Source: JAVVHH01 sp965199585 (GTDB lineage: Bacteria > Pseudomonadota > Alphaproteobacteria > Acetobacterales > Acetobacteraceae). From it: a stretch of DNA of 64,000 nucleotides. This document shows, in pieces, positions 26,396-34,948 of this stretch; the first letter of the stretch is position 1; the number at the start of each line of letters is the position of its first letter. The stretch lies in contig CBDASI010000002.1 in assembly GCA_965199585.1 (NCBI GenBank), positions 3,100,001-3,164,000 of the forward strand, given 5' to 3'. The notes beneath the pieces are model-generated. The model was not told the origin of the DNA and did not search any database. It worked only from the letters and a program-made list of their open reading frames with translations. The position numbers and the translations under genes are program-made.

Positions 26396-27249
26396 CGCCG
26401 GAAGCACGCTGCCCCGCACTCGAGCCGCATCAGCGCGCCTTCGGCCAAAGCCGGCGCCAGCTCGGGCCGCCACGCGACCAGCGGTACTCCGGCCTCGGCG
26501 TTCCAGGCCTCGGAATGCTTCACGTCGAGAATGGCGTGCAGATCGAAATAGTGCCGGTCGCCAGCATCCACACCGAGCCGCTTCAAGCCGTCGCCGACCA
26601 ACTTGGCCCGGCTCGGCGCCGTCTGCTCGATGACACCCAGCGCGCCGACCGAATGGAACGCGTAACGCCGGTTGCAGGCCAGCGCCGCCATCGTGTTGGC
26701 CAGCGCAAGCGACTCCCAGATCGTGGTCTCGACACTCGGAGTCAGCTTCAGCGACACCGCGACCTTTTCCAGCATTGGGCCGTGCATCCCTTTCGGGTTG
26801 CCCCGCCCCATCTCATCCCAGTAGTTGCGCGCCAATTCGAGCTTCGGCTGCGTCGGCAAACGCACCTGGGTGATCGCCGTCAGATCCTCAAACCCGGCCT
26901 CGCCCGCCACTTCCTGGGTCAGGAACCAGCGCATCTCCTCCATGGTCGCCTCTTCGGCGAGCCAGGGAAACAGCGGGTCGTTCTGACCGGGGCCGTTCTG
27001 CTCGAGCGCCTCGAACCAGGCGATGAAGCCGTCCGGCGTACGCGGCGCTTCCGCCGCACGGGCGGCGACCGACGCGCGGAACGCCTCCATCCAGCGGCCT
27101 TCTTCGATCAGAAGCTGCGCGTGATCTTCGATCTCGGCTTCCCACGCATCGTGCGGCAAGCCCGGTGCGAAACGGTGCTCGTTGAAGGCGGCGAGTCGGC
27201 GGTGAAAAACGTCCTGCTCGCTCAGCGAGCGAAGGCTTCCGTCAGGCAT
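26368..27249 (-). CDS. Haem-oxygenase-like iron-containing redox protein
   Basis: A 293-residue, mostly helical protein of the iron-containing redox enzyme family (haem-oxygenase/TenA-like fold). Candidate metal ligands lie in FLTQEVAGEAGFEDL, in ARNYWDEMGRGNPKGMHG with its N-x-x-D-E-x-G-x-G pattern, and in HYFDLHAILDVKHSEAW with the H-x3-D-x2-H pattern. Members include oxidases and oxygenases that use a labile diiron site. The substrate is unknown. The gene is ten bases downstream of a methyltransferase and ends inside aapM (28-base convergent overlap). Confidence 0.7.
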   Translation of the reverse strand: MPDGSLRSLSEQDVFHRRLAAFNEHRFAPGLPHDAWEAEIEDHAQLLIEEGRWMEAFRASVAARAAEAPRTPDGFIAWFEALEQNGPGQNDPLFPWLAEEATMEEMRWFLTQEVAGEAGFEDLTAITQVRLPTQPKLELARNYWDEMGRGNPKGMHGPMLEKVAVSLKLTPSVETTIWESLALANTMAALACNRRYAFHSVGALGVIEQTAPSRAKLVGDGLKRLGVDAGDRHYFDLHAILDVKHSEAWNAEAGVPLVAWRPELAPALAEGALMRLECGAACFRRYRLALGRP

Positions 27250-27259
27250 GGCGTGCTCC

Positions 27260-28186
27260 TCAATCTTTATTGGCGGTCAGTAAGACCGCAGCGATACGGT
27301 CGGCGGTGGCGTAAGCGCCGCCCGCCAGTTCTTCTCCGAAGATATCTGGGTCGATCTCGTCATACGTCCAGCGCAGGCCTGTATCGCGCAGCCGCGTCTC
27401 GGCCGCCGCACGGAACGGATCGACACCGTCGAGCACGGCCGCGCCCGTGTAGAGCAACAACGTCCCACCGGGCGACAGCCGGTCGATGGCAGCATCAAGA
27501 ATCTTCAGCGACAGCCCGGCCCCCAGCGGTCCGCCGCCATGGCGATATGCACGCTCGCCCGGGTCGACCAGATAGGGCGGATTGGCCACGATCAGGTCGA
27601 GCGCGCCGTCCACCGCCGACAACAGATCACTATGCCGTGCGTCGACCGTGACGCCCGCCGTCGCGGCGTTCACGCGCGTCATCTCGAGCGCAGCTTCGTT
27701 GATGTCTACCGCCAGCACGACCGCATCGGGCCGCGCGCGCGCTACCACGATTGCCCCGGGCCCGGAGCCACAGCCGATATCGACCGCCCGACGCACCGAG
27801 TGCGGCATCGCCTGCCGGATCGCCCGCGCGAAGCGGTAGGTGTCGGGCCCGAAGAACACGGCATCGGCGGCGTGGGTCGGGTAGGCGGAGTGCATGAACA
27901 GCGTCCCGTCCAGCGTCGACAGGCGGACCGTGCTGCGCAGCCCCTCGCCCGCCGGCACAAGCACGCCGGCGCGGGACGCCGCGTCCTCGATCTCGGCCGG
28001 CACCGTGCCGGGGCGAAACGGCCTACTCCAGCCGAACACGCCGCGAAGATCGCGCGCCCATTCGGCGTCGGGTCGCGCATTGACGCGGGCGATCGTCGCC
28101 GGCGTGGGGGTGATAAAGGCATAGCCGGTGGCGGCCACGAGGGCGGTCAAACGGGCCAAGTCGGCAGTGTGAGGTCTGGACAGCAT
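27260..28186 (-). CDS. SAM-dependent methyltransferase with NPPY motif
   Basis: A 308-residue class I methyltransferase. The SAM site is AVDIGCGSGPGAIVVAR near residue 131, followed by AVDINEAALEMTR and the catalytic-loop motif LIVANPPYLVDPGERAYRHGG (in part). The NPPY motif occurs in enzymes that methylate amide or exocyclic nitrogens, such as PrmC and RsmC. The N-terminal 110 residues form a separate domain that precedes the catalytic part (TLDGTLFMHSAYPTHAADAVFF, in part). The substrate is unknown. It lies between marC and the haem-oxygenase-like gene in one minus-strand operon. Confidence 0.75.
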   Translation of the reverse strand: MLSRPHTADLARLTALVAATGYAFITPTPATIARVNARPDAEWARDLRGVFGWSRPFRPGTVPAEIEDAASRAGVLVPAGEGLRSTVRLSTLDGTLFMHSAYPTHAADAVFFGPDTYRFARAIRQAMPHSVRRAVDIGCGSGPGAIVVARARPDAVVLAVDINEAALEMTRVNAATAGVTVDARHSDLLSAVDGALDLIVANPPYLVDPGERAYRHGGGPLGAGLSLKILDAAIDRLSPGGTLLLYTGAAVLDGVDPFRAAAETRLRDTGLRWTYDEIDPDIFGEELAGGAYATADRIAAVLLTANKD

Positions 28187-28222
28187 CGGTCGCGCAACGT
28201 CGAGGCGGCGCTGAAAGTTTCC

Positions 28223-28870
28223 CTAACGCGCTGCCAGGATGGGCACGAGCGCGTCGGCGACGCCGGCCAGGAACACCTGCACACCGATGCACAGCAGGAT
28301 GAAGGCGGAGAGCCGGCCGATCGTCTGCGTTGCACTGCGGCCGAGCCAGTCGCCGAGGCGGTCGGCGATGCCGTAGAGCAGCGCGATGAGCAAGGCCACT
28401 GCGAGCGCCGCCAGCGAGACCCCGATGAAGAAGCCACCCAGCCCGGTGCCGCTCATCGGATGACCGGCGCCCAAGGCCACCGACACGGCGATCGTGCCGG
28501 GCCCGGTGGTGAACGGTAGCGTCAGCGGATAGAACGCCACGTCGTCGGGGCCGCCGTCGGACGCCTGCTGTTGCTTGCGATCTTCGCGCTTCTCCGGCGC
28601 GCCGATCATCTCCCACGCGAACCCGATCAGCAGCGAGCCGCCGGCGATCCGTAGCGCGCCGATGCTGATGCCGAAGAACGCCAGGATGTAGGAGCCGGTC
28701 CACAACGCGATCAGCATCACCAACAGCGAATACATCCCGACCCTGCGGGCCAGCGCGACCCGCTCGGGATGCGTCCGCTCCGCCGTCGCAGCCCGGAAGA
28801 TCAGCGACCCCGCCAGCGGATTGACGATGCTGAACAGCGCCGGGAACGCGAGCAGGAACGCCGCGATCAT
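28223..28870 (-). CDS. MarC/UPF0056 family membrane protein
   Basis: A 215-residue inner-membrane protein with about six helices, matching MarC: FPALFSIVNPLAGSLIF at the N-terminus, FPLTLPFTTGPGTIAVSVALGAG-like YPLTLPFTTGPGTIAVSV in the middle, and IGRLSAFILLCIGVQVFLAG at the end. The molecular function of MarC proteins is not established. Between helices 3 and 4 is a charged loop (APEKREDRKQQQASDGG). The start at 28870 overlaps the Lrp stop by four bases. A longer frame to 29056 is a shadow of the regulator gene. Confidence 0.82.
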   Translation of the reverse strand: MIAAFLLAFPALFSIVNPLAGSLIFRAATAERTHPERVALARRVGMYSLLVMLIALWTGSYILAFFGISIGALRIAGGSLLIGFAWEMIGAPEKREDRKQQQASDGGPDDVAFYPLTLPFTTGPGTIAVSVALGAGHPMSGTGLGGFFIGVSLAALAVALLIALLYGIADRLGDWLGRSATQTIGRLSAFILLCIGVQVFLAGVADALVPILAAR

Positions 28871-29367
28871 GCGCGGCGCCCCCGCCGCAATGGCAGGTTG
28901 GTGCGATACACTACGCGTTTGAGCGCAAACGCACTCTCGACGCCGCGCACGCCCGGCATCCGTGTCAGCCGCGTACGCAGGAATTCCTCGAACGCAGCGA
29001 GGTCGGGCGTCACCACCCGCAGCAGATAGTCCGACGCGCCGGACATCACGTAGCACTCCATCACTTCGGGCACCTCGGCCACCTCGCGCTCGAACGCCTG
29101 CAGGTGCTCCTCCGTCTGCGCCGAGAGCTTGACCGAGACGAACACGCTGACCGGTAGGCCGACCCGGTCCTGGTCGAGCAGCGCGACGTAGCCGCGGATG
29201 AACTTCGCTTTCTCGAGCAGGCGCTGGCGGCGATGCGCCGGGCTGGGCGACAAGCCGGCGGTCTCGCCGATCTCGGCACTGGTGGCACGGCCGTCGCGCT
29301 GCAGGTGATCCAAGATGGCGAGGTCGATCTGGTCAAGTCTATCGCTCAAGACACCAAGATCTCCCAT
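28867..29367 (-). CDS. Lrp/AsnC family transcriptional regulator
   Basis: A regulator of 166 residues with an N-terminal winged helix-turn-helix (LDQIDLAILDHLQRDGR, then SAEIGETAGLSPSPAHRR) and a C-terminal RAM ligand-binding domain (VEVMECYVMSGASDYLL-like EVMECYVMSGASDYLLRVV). Lrp-type proteins sense amino acids and often regulate the divergent gene. The ATG at 29367 is chosen. A GTG at 29382 would run into the palindrome upstream, and a TTG at about 29349 is also possible. It is first in the operon Lrp-MarC-methyltransferase-haem-oxygenase-like. Confidence 0.88.
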   Translation of the reverse strand: MGDLGVLSDRLDQIDLAILDHLQRDGRATSAEIGETAGLSPSPAHRRQRLLEKAKFIRGYVALLDQDRVGLPVSVFVSVKLSAQTEEHLQAFEREVAEVPEVMECYVMSGASDYLLRVVTPDLAAFEEFLRTRLTRMPGVRGVESAFALKRVVYRTNLPLRRGRRA

Positions 29368-29380
29368 GCTGCAGCGCACC

Positions 29381-29399
29381 ATTGGCAGATCCTGCCAAT
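29381..29399. promoter_or_regulatory. Perfect 19-base palindrome, likely operator of the Lrp-type regulator
   Basis: ATTGGCAG at 29381-29388 and CTGCCAAT at 29392-29399 are perfect inverted arms around ATC. The site lies 14 bases upstream of the Lrp start and about 80 bases before the oxidoreductase start. Lrp/AsnC proteins bind short palindromes and are often autoregulated, so this fits as a shared operator. Confidence 0.55.
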
Positions 29400-29479
29400 A
29401 TCACGGATGCAGCTACGACGGAAATGGGAACACATGCCAGCCATTTCGGCGCTATGGTGAGGCCTCAGGAGAATTCCGC

Positions 29480-32400
29480 ATGGACGTTGGCCTCGCTGTC
29501 CCGCCGATTACCCTAGAAACCCGCTTGATCGATCACGACCGGCCCGTGCTGCTGTCCGGCGTGCAGGCGCTGGTGCGCGTGCTGCTCGAGCAGTCGCGAC
29601 TGGACCGGGCGGCTGGGATGAACACCGGTGGGTTGGTCTCGGGCTATCGCGGGTCACCGCTGGGTGGGGTCGATCAGGAGATGTGGCGGCGCGAGGCGTT
29701 GCTAACAGCCGCCGGTATCCGCTTTCAGCCTGGCCTCAACGAGGACCTGGCAGCGACGATGCTGTGGGGCGCCCAGCAGGTCGACTTGTTCCCCGGCAAG
29801 CGCGTCGATGGCGTATTCGGCATGTGGTATGGCAAGGGGCCCGGCGTGGACCGCAGCGGCGACGCCTTCCGTTGCGCCAACACGATGGGCACCTCGAAGT
29901 TCGGCGGCGTGCTGGCCGTGTCGGGCGACGACCACGTGGCGCACTCCTCGGTGTTCCCGCACAGCACGGAAGGCATCTTCGAGAGCGTCAACATGCCGAT
30001 CCTGCAGCCCGCGGACGTGCAGGACATCGTCGACCTTGGGCTCGCCGGTATCGCCATGTCGCGCTTCTCTGGGCTGTGGGTCGCGCTCAAGACGATCGCC
30101 GAGACAGCCGAACAGCACGGCACAGCCATCGTCCCGAGCCTCCGCCAGTTCGCCACGCCGGACATCGCCCTGCCGCCGCACGGCCTCAACATCGACGCAC
30201 ACCTGCAATGGCCGGCGCAGCGCCAACTGCTGGAGCGGCGCGTCCTGCTCGAGCGGTTGCCGGCAGCGTTGGCCTGGGCACGGGCGAACCGGCTGGACAA
30301 GCTCGTTACCGGGACCGCGGAAGCGGAGATCGGCTTCGTCACCGTCGGCAAGGCGCATCACGACCTGATGCATGCGCTGACCCGGCTCGGTCTCGAGCGG
30401 CATCCGGCGCTGGCCGTCTATAAGGTCGCACTTACCTGGCCGCTGGAGACGGAAGGGGTGCGGGCGTTCGCTCGCGGCAAGAAGGCGCTGATCGTGGTCG
30501 AGGAGAAGCGCTCCTACGTCGAACGGCAGATCCGCGACACACTCTACAATCTGACGGAGCGGCCGGCGATCCTCGGCAAGGTGGATCTCGACGGTGCCGA
30601 CCTACTCCCGGCGCAGCTCGAGCTGTCGCCGGAACTGGTAATGGCGGCGCTCGGCCGCGTGTTGCGTCCTTTCGGGATCGATGTGCCGGAAACCCGCCTC
30701 CCGGCCCTGCCGCAAAATGCCGGCATCATCGCGCGCGCGCCGATGTTCTGCGCCGGCTGCCCGCACAACACGTCGACCGTGCTGCCCGAGGGCAGCTTCG
30801 CCATGGCCGGCATCGGCTGTCACACGATGGCGGTCTCGACCAGCGAGTTTACCCGCACATTCAGTCAGATGGGCGGCGAAGGTGTGCCCTGGGTTGGGCT
30901 CGAACACTTCACCGACGTACCGCACATGTTCTCCAACATGGGCGACGGCACCTACCAGCACTCGGGTCTGCTGGCGATCCGTCAGGCCATCGCTGCCAAG
31001 GCGAGCATCACCTACAAGCTGCTGTTCAACGACGCTGTCGCCATGACCGGCGGTCAGCCCGCCGAGGGCGGCCCCACCGTGCCGAAGCTGGCGGCGCAAC
31101 TCGCCGCCGAAGGCGTCGGCCGCATCGCCATCGTCGCCGACGATCCGGCCCGCCTCCCGGACCCATCGACGCTGCCGCCCGGCACGCTGCGGCACGGCCG
31201 CGACGAGCTCGACGCCGTGCAGCGCGATATGCGGGAATATCAAGGCGTTTCGGCCATCATCTACGACCAGGTCTGCGCTACCGAGAAGCGTCGCCGCCGT
31301 AAGCGCGGCAAGATGGCTCAGGCCGAGACGCGGGTGATGATCAACCCGGACGTGTGCGAGAACTGCGGCGATTGCACCGTCCAATCAAACTGCATCGCCA
31401 TCGAGCCAGTCGCCACCGATCACGGCCGCAAGCGCCGCATCAGCCCGACCAGCTGCAATACCGACCTGTCGTGCCTCAAGGGCTTCTGCCCCAGCTTCGT
31501 CACCTCCAGCGCCGCGGCACCGCCGCCGGTGATGGATCATGCCGCGCTCTGGCAGGCCCGCGAGACGGAACTCGCGGCCGGGCTTCCCGAGCCGGCGCCG
31601 GCGGCGACCCCGGTCTGGCGCGGCATGTTCGCCGGCATCGGCGGCGGCGGCATCGTCACTTGCGGCCAGATCGTCGCCATGGCGGCGCATCTCGAGGGCC
31701 GCCAGGTCACCACGTTGGATTTCACCGGACTGGCCCAGAAGAACGGCGCCGTCGTGTCACACGTGCAGATGGCCGACGCCGGGCTCGACGTCGTCTGCAT
31801 TCCGCGCGGTGAGGCCGATTTACTACTGGCGGCCGACCTGGCGGTGGGCGCCGGGCCGGACGTGTTGGGGCGCTGTCGCGGCAGCGCTGCGGTGATCGGC
31901 AACCTCGACCTGCAGGCCGGCGCGGGCTTCCTCAAGGAACGCGATCTGTCGATCGACGCGGGGCTGCATCGCCGGGCAATCGGGCGCACCGTCGATCGCG
32001 GCAACTCGGTGTACCTGCACGGCAGCCAGATCTCCGAGCGCCTGTTCGGCACGGCGCAAGCGGTCAATACGCTGATGCTCGGCATCGCCTGGCAGGAGGG
32101 TGCGCTGCCGCTGGGCGAGGCCAGCCTCAAGCGCGCCATCGAGCTGAACGGCACCGCCGTGCCGCTCAACCACCGCGCCTTTCTTTGGGGCCGCCTGCTG
32201 GCCAACCGACCCGAGCTGGCCGATCAGATCATGGCCGACACCGCCGCGCTGCCCGACGACCTCCCCAGCGTCGTCGCCCGCCGCACGGCCGAGATCGAGG
32301 CCTACGGGAACGCCCGCCTGGCCCGCCGCTACCGCCGCCTAGTCGACGCGGCCGAAGCGCGCGAGACGGCGCTGCTCGGCCAGCCCGGCGCGTTAACCCG

Positions 32401-32893
32401 CGCCGTCGCCGACGGCTGGTATCGGGCGCTCGCCTACAAGGACGAATATGAAGTCGCCCGCTTGCACGCGGCGGCGGAATACGGTGCCGAGCCGATCTTC
32501 CACATGGCGCCGCCGCTGATCTCCGGCGTGGACAAAGCGACCGGGCGCCGCCGCAAGGTCGCCATCCCCGGCCGTATCGCGCTGCCGCTGTTCCGCGCGC
32601 TGCGGCATGGCAAGGCACTCCGTGGCACCCCGCTCGACCCGTTCGGCTGGCAAGCCGAGCGCCGCGAGGAGCGCGCGCTGCTGGCCCGCTACGAGGCAGA
32701 CATTAACGCGATCTTGCCCGGCTTGCGCGAGGACAACCTGTCGTCGGCGACCGAGTTGGCGAGCCAGCCAATCGACATCCGCGGCTTTGGTCCGGTCAAG
32801 GCTGCGTCGATGGCGACGGCTGCGGCGCGCCGGCAGACCCTACTCGAAGCGATCCATGCGCCGGCAGTGGCGATAAGGGCGGCCGCGGAGTAG
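29480..32893 (+). CDS. Indolepyruvate ferredoxin oxidoreductase, fused alpha and beta halves
   Basis: A 1137-residue single-chain enzyme that oxidatively decarboxylates arylpyruvates from aromatic amino acid breakdown to aryl-acetyl-CoA, passing electrons to an acceptor. The IorA-like N-terminal part runs to about residue 600, with FCAGCPHNTSTVLPEG near 423 and the thiamine-diphosphate site GIGCHTMAVS near 444. A 4Fe-4S motif CENCGDCTVQSNC lies near 625. The IorB/gamma domain begins near 714 (FAGIGGGGIVTCGQ). A helical C-terminal extension follows. AGGAGA stands eight bases before the ATG. The frame open to 29315 is not used. Divergent from the Lrp gene and 22 bases ahead of an acyl-CoA dehydrogenase. 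Confidence 0.93.
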   Translation: MDVGLAVPPITLETRLIDHDRPVLLSGVQALVRVLLEQSRLDRAAGMNTGGLVSGYRGSPLGGVDQEMWRREALLTAAGIRFQPGLNEDLAATMLWGAQQVDLFPGKRVDGVFGMWYGKGPGVDRSGDAFRCANTMGTSKFGGVLAVSGDDHVAHSSVFPHSTEGIFESVNMPILQPADVQDIVDLGLAGIAMSRFSGLWVALKTIAETAEQHGTAIVPSLRQFATPDIALPPHGLNIDAHLQWPAQRQLLERRVLLERLPAALAWARANRLDKLVTGTAEAEIGFVTVGKAHHDLMHALTRLGLERHPALAVYKVALTWPLETEGVRAFARGKKALIVVEEKRSYVERQIRDTLYNLTERPAILGKVDLDGADLLPAQLELSPELVMAALGRVLRPFGIDVPETRLPALPQNAGIIARAPMFCAGCPHNTSTVLPEGSFAMAGIGCHTMAVSTSEFTRTFSQMGGEGVPWVGLEHFTDVPHMFSNMGDGTYQHSGLLAIRQAIAAKASITYKLLFNDAVAMTGGQPAEGGPTVPKLAAQLAAEGVGRIAIVADDPARLPDPSTLPPGTLRHGRDELDAVQRDMREYQGVSAIIYDQVCATEKRRRRKRGKMAQAETRVMINPDVCENCGDCTVQSNCIAIEPVATDHGRKRRISPTSCNTDLSCLKGFCPSFVTSSAAAPPPVMDHAALWQARETELAAGLPEPAPAATPVWRGMFAGIGGGGIVTCGQIVAMAAHLEGRQVTTLDFTGLAQKNGAVVSHVQMADAGLDVVCIPRGEADLLLAADLAVGAGPDVLGRCRGSAAVIGNLDLQAGAGFLKERDLSIDAGLHRRAIGRTVDRGNSVYLHGSQISERLFGTAQAVNTLMLGIAWQEGALPLGEASLKRAIELNGTAVPLNHRAFLWGRLLANRPELADQIMADTAALPDDLPSVVARRTAEIEAYGNARLARRYRRLVDAAEARETALLGQPGALTRAVADGWYRALAYKDEYEVARLHAAAEYGAEPIFHMAPPLISGVDKATGRRRKVAIPGRIALPLFRALRHGKALRGTPLDPFGWQAERREERALLARYEADINAILPGLREDNLSSATELASQPIDIRGFGPVKAASMATAAARRQTLLEAIHAPAVAIRAAAE

Positions 32894-32915
32894 AACGGAG
32901 CAAAGGGGAGCCGTC

Positions 32916-34049
32916 ATGCTCGACAACACCGACTCGAACGACCTCATCGTCGAAACCGCGCGCCGTTATGCGCAGGAGCGCCTCGCGCCCACCGCCGCTG
33001 CGCGCGAGAAAGCCGGCGTGATCGAGCCGGAGATCATCCGCGAACTGGGCGAGATGGGCTTCCTGGGCGCGACTCTCAGCGCCGAGTGGGGCGGCAGCGA
33101 GATCCCCTACGAGATCTACGCCCAGGTGGTCGAGGAGATCGCCGCCGGCGACGGCTCCGTCTCCACCCTGGTCAGCGTGCACAACGCGCCCACCTGCGAA
33201 ATCCTGCAGAAATACGGTACCGACGCGCAGAAGGAGCGATGGCTGCGTCCGCTGGCGACCGGCGAGAAGGTCGGCAGCTTCGGCTTGACGGAGTCCTCGG
33301 CCGGGTCGGACGCTGCCAGCGTCAAGACGCGCGCGACGCGGACCAACTCGGGCTACACGGTCAACGGCAGCAAACAGTTCATCAGTAACGCCAGGATCGG
33401 CCAGACCACGATCCTATTCGCGGTCACCGACCCGGAGGCGGGCAAGAAGGGCATCACCGCCTTCATCGTCGACAACAACACGCCGGGCTTCAGCGTTGCC
33501 CGCGTCGAGCACAAGCTCGGCCAGAAGGCCTCCGATAGCTGCGCCCTGTCGTTCGACGACATGCACGTGCCGGACGACCAGCGCATCGGCGAAGAGGGCG
33601 AAGGTCTCAAGATTGCGCTGTCGACGCTGGAGAGCGGCCGCATCGGCATCGCCGCGCAAGCCGTCGGCATGGCGCGCGCGGCGCTGGAATATGCGATCGC
33701 CTACGCCAAGGAGCGCAAGCAGTTCGGCGGCAAGGCGATCATCGAGCACCAGGCCGTCGCGTTCCGCCTGGTCGACGCCAAAACCAAGCTCGCCGCCGCG
33801 CACGAGATGACGCTGAAGGCGGCTCGCCTGAAGGATGCCGGCAAGCCCGCGCTCGAAGCCGCCGCGATGGCCAAGCTGTTCGCCTCCGAAATCGCCGAGG
33901 AGGTCTGTTCGGCCGCCATCCAGACGCTGGGCGGCTACGGCTACCTCGCCGACTACCCGGTCGAGCGGATCTACCGCGACGTCCGCGTCTGCCAGATCTA
34001 CGAGGGCACCTCGGACATCCAGAAGCTCATCCTGCAACGCATGCTGTGA
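32916..34049 (+). CDS. Acyl-CoA dehydrogenase (short/branched-chain type)
   Basis: A 377-residue FAD enzyme that introduces a 2,3-double bond into an acyl-CoA. SFGLTESSAGSDAAS is the FAD/substrate loop. The catalytic base is the Glu of CQIYEGTSDIQ near the C-terminus, as in butyryl- and short/branched-chain dehydrogenases and unlike isovaleryl-CoA dehydrogenase. IQTLGGYGYLADYPVERIYRD (in part) is also typical. It follows the indolepyruvate oxidoreductase in the same transcript. The exact acyl chain is unknown. A GTGA overlap links it to the next gene. Confidence 0.92.
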   Translation: MLDNTDSNDLIVETARRYAQERLAPTAAAREKAGVIEPEIIRELGEMGFLGATLSAEWGGSEIPYEIYAQVVEEIAAGDGSVSTLVSVHNAPTCEILQKYGTDAQKERWLRPLATGEKVGSFGLTESSAGSDAASVKTRATRTNSGYTVNGSKQFISNARIGQTTILFAVTDPEAGKKGITAFIVDNNTPGFSVARVEHKLGQKASDSCALSFDDMHVPDDQRIGEEGEGLKIALSTLESGRIGIAAQAVGMARAALEYAIAYAKERKQFGGKAIIEHQAVAFRLVDAKTKLAAAHEMTLKAARLKDAGKPALEAAAMAKLFASEIAEEVCSAAIQTLGGYGYLADYPVERIYRDVRVCQIYEGTSDIQKLILQRML

Positions 34050-34948
34050 CGCGCCTCGGGCGGCGCGCGTTTCTAGCCGCGCTGGCAGCGCCGTCCCTGG
34101 CGAGGGGGCAATGCCGTCTGGGTCCGGTCGCGATCGTTCCGCTCGAAGCGGTCGAGGGATTTCCGGTCGTCGCTGCCGCGGTCAACGGTCGCCCGGTCAC
34201 CTTCGTGCTCGACACCGGGGCGCAGGCGCACCTGATCCTACCGGCCGCCGAAGCGGTGCTGCGCCTGCCCCCGATGGACGGCACGGTGCCGCTGATCGGC
34301 ACTGGCGGGGAACGCGAGGCACCCCTGGTCCGGCTCGAGGGCGTGACGTTGGGCGGCGCGCCCTTGCTACCGGCGCCGACGCCGGTGACGACGCTGCCGG
34401 TAGTGCCGCGCGTGTCGCCGTTGCTGGCCGGGCTGCTCGGGGCGCCGCTGCTGGACCAGTTCGACCTCGATCTCGACGTGACGGCGGGGCGGCTCGGCCT
34501 GTTCGCCGCCGGCGGCTGCGGCGGTGCGCTACCGGCGCTCGCGGCGCGGCAGACCGTGATCCAGCTCGCCATCACGCGGGACCGGCAGGCGCTGTTGGAC
34601 GTGACGATCAACGGCCAGGCTGTGGTCGCGCTGCTCGACACCGGGTCGCGCGCCACGCTGCTGTCGCAGACGGCCGCCGATGCCCTCGGGCTGCGGGCGC
34701 CGCTGTCAGCGAACACGTCGCGCGGCGTCGATGGCGAGAGCCTGCCGGTGGGACACACCACGGTGCGCGAGATGACGGTCGGCGACGACGTCATCCGCAA
34801 CATGCCAGTCAGCATCTCGCCGGTGCAGCTCGGGCAGGCCGACATGCTGCTCGGGCTCGACTACCTACGGCAGCGGCGCGCGTACATCTCCTACGTCACG
34901 CAGCGGCTGGTGATCGTCTTGCCTGGCCCTGCCGCATCAGGCCGATGA
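34046..34948 (+). CDS. Tandem retropepsin-like aspartic protease domain protein
   Basis: A 300-residue protein with a Tat-like or Sec signal (RLGRRAFLAALAAPSLARG) and two copies of a retroviral-type aspartyl protease domain. Each copy has its own catalytic D-T-G: D56-T57-G58 and D198-T199-G200. The first is followed by a region with LLGAPLLDQFDLDLDV and the second by MLLGLDYLRQRR, the second conserved face of the fold. Bacterial members are mostly uncharacterised periplasmic proteases. The GTG start overlaps the acyl-CoA dehydrogenase stop. Its last 53 bases overlap the end of pyrF on the other strand. Confidence 0.8.
   Translation: MTRLGRRAFLAALAAPSLARGQCRLGPVAIVPLEAVEGFPVVAAAVNGRPVTFVLDTGAQAHLILPAAEAVLRLPPMDGTVPLIGTGGEREAPLVRLEGVTLGGAPLLPAPTPVTTLPVVPRVSPLLAGLLGAPLLDQFDLDLDVTAGRLGLFAAGGCGGALPALAARQTVIQLAITRDRQALLDVTINGQAVVALLDTGSRATLLSQTAADALGLRAPLSANTSRGVDGESLPVGHTTVREMTVGDDVIRNMPVSISPVQLGQADMLLGLDYLRQRRAYISYVTQRLVIVLPGPAASGR

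Noticed and set aside
25357..27651. 764-codon open frame on the plus strand across aapM, the iron protein and the methyltransferase
   Set aside because: Covers three real genes in other frames; Arg/Gly/Pro-rich with no domain.
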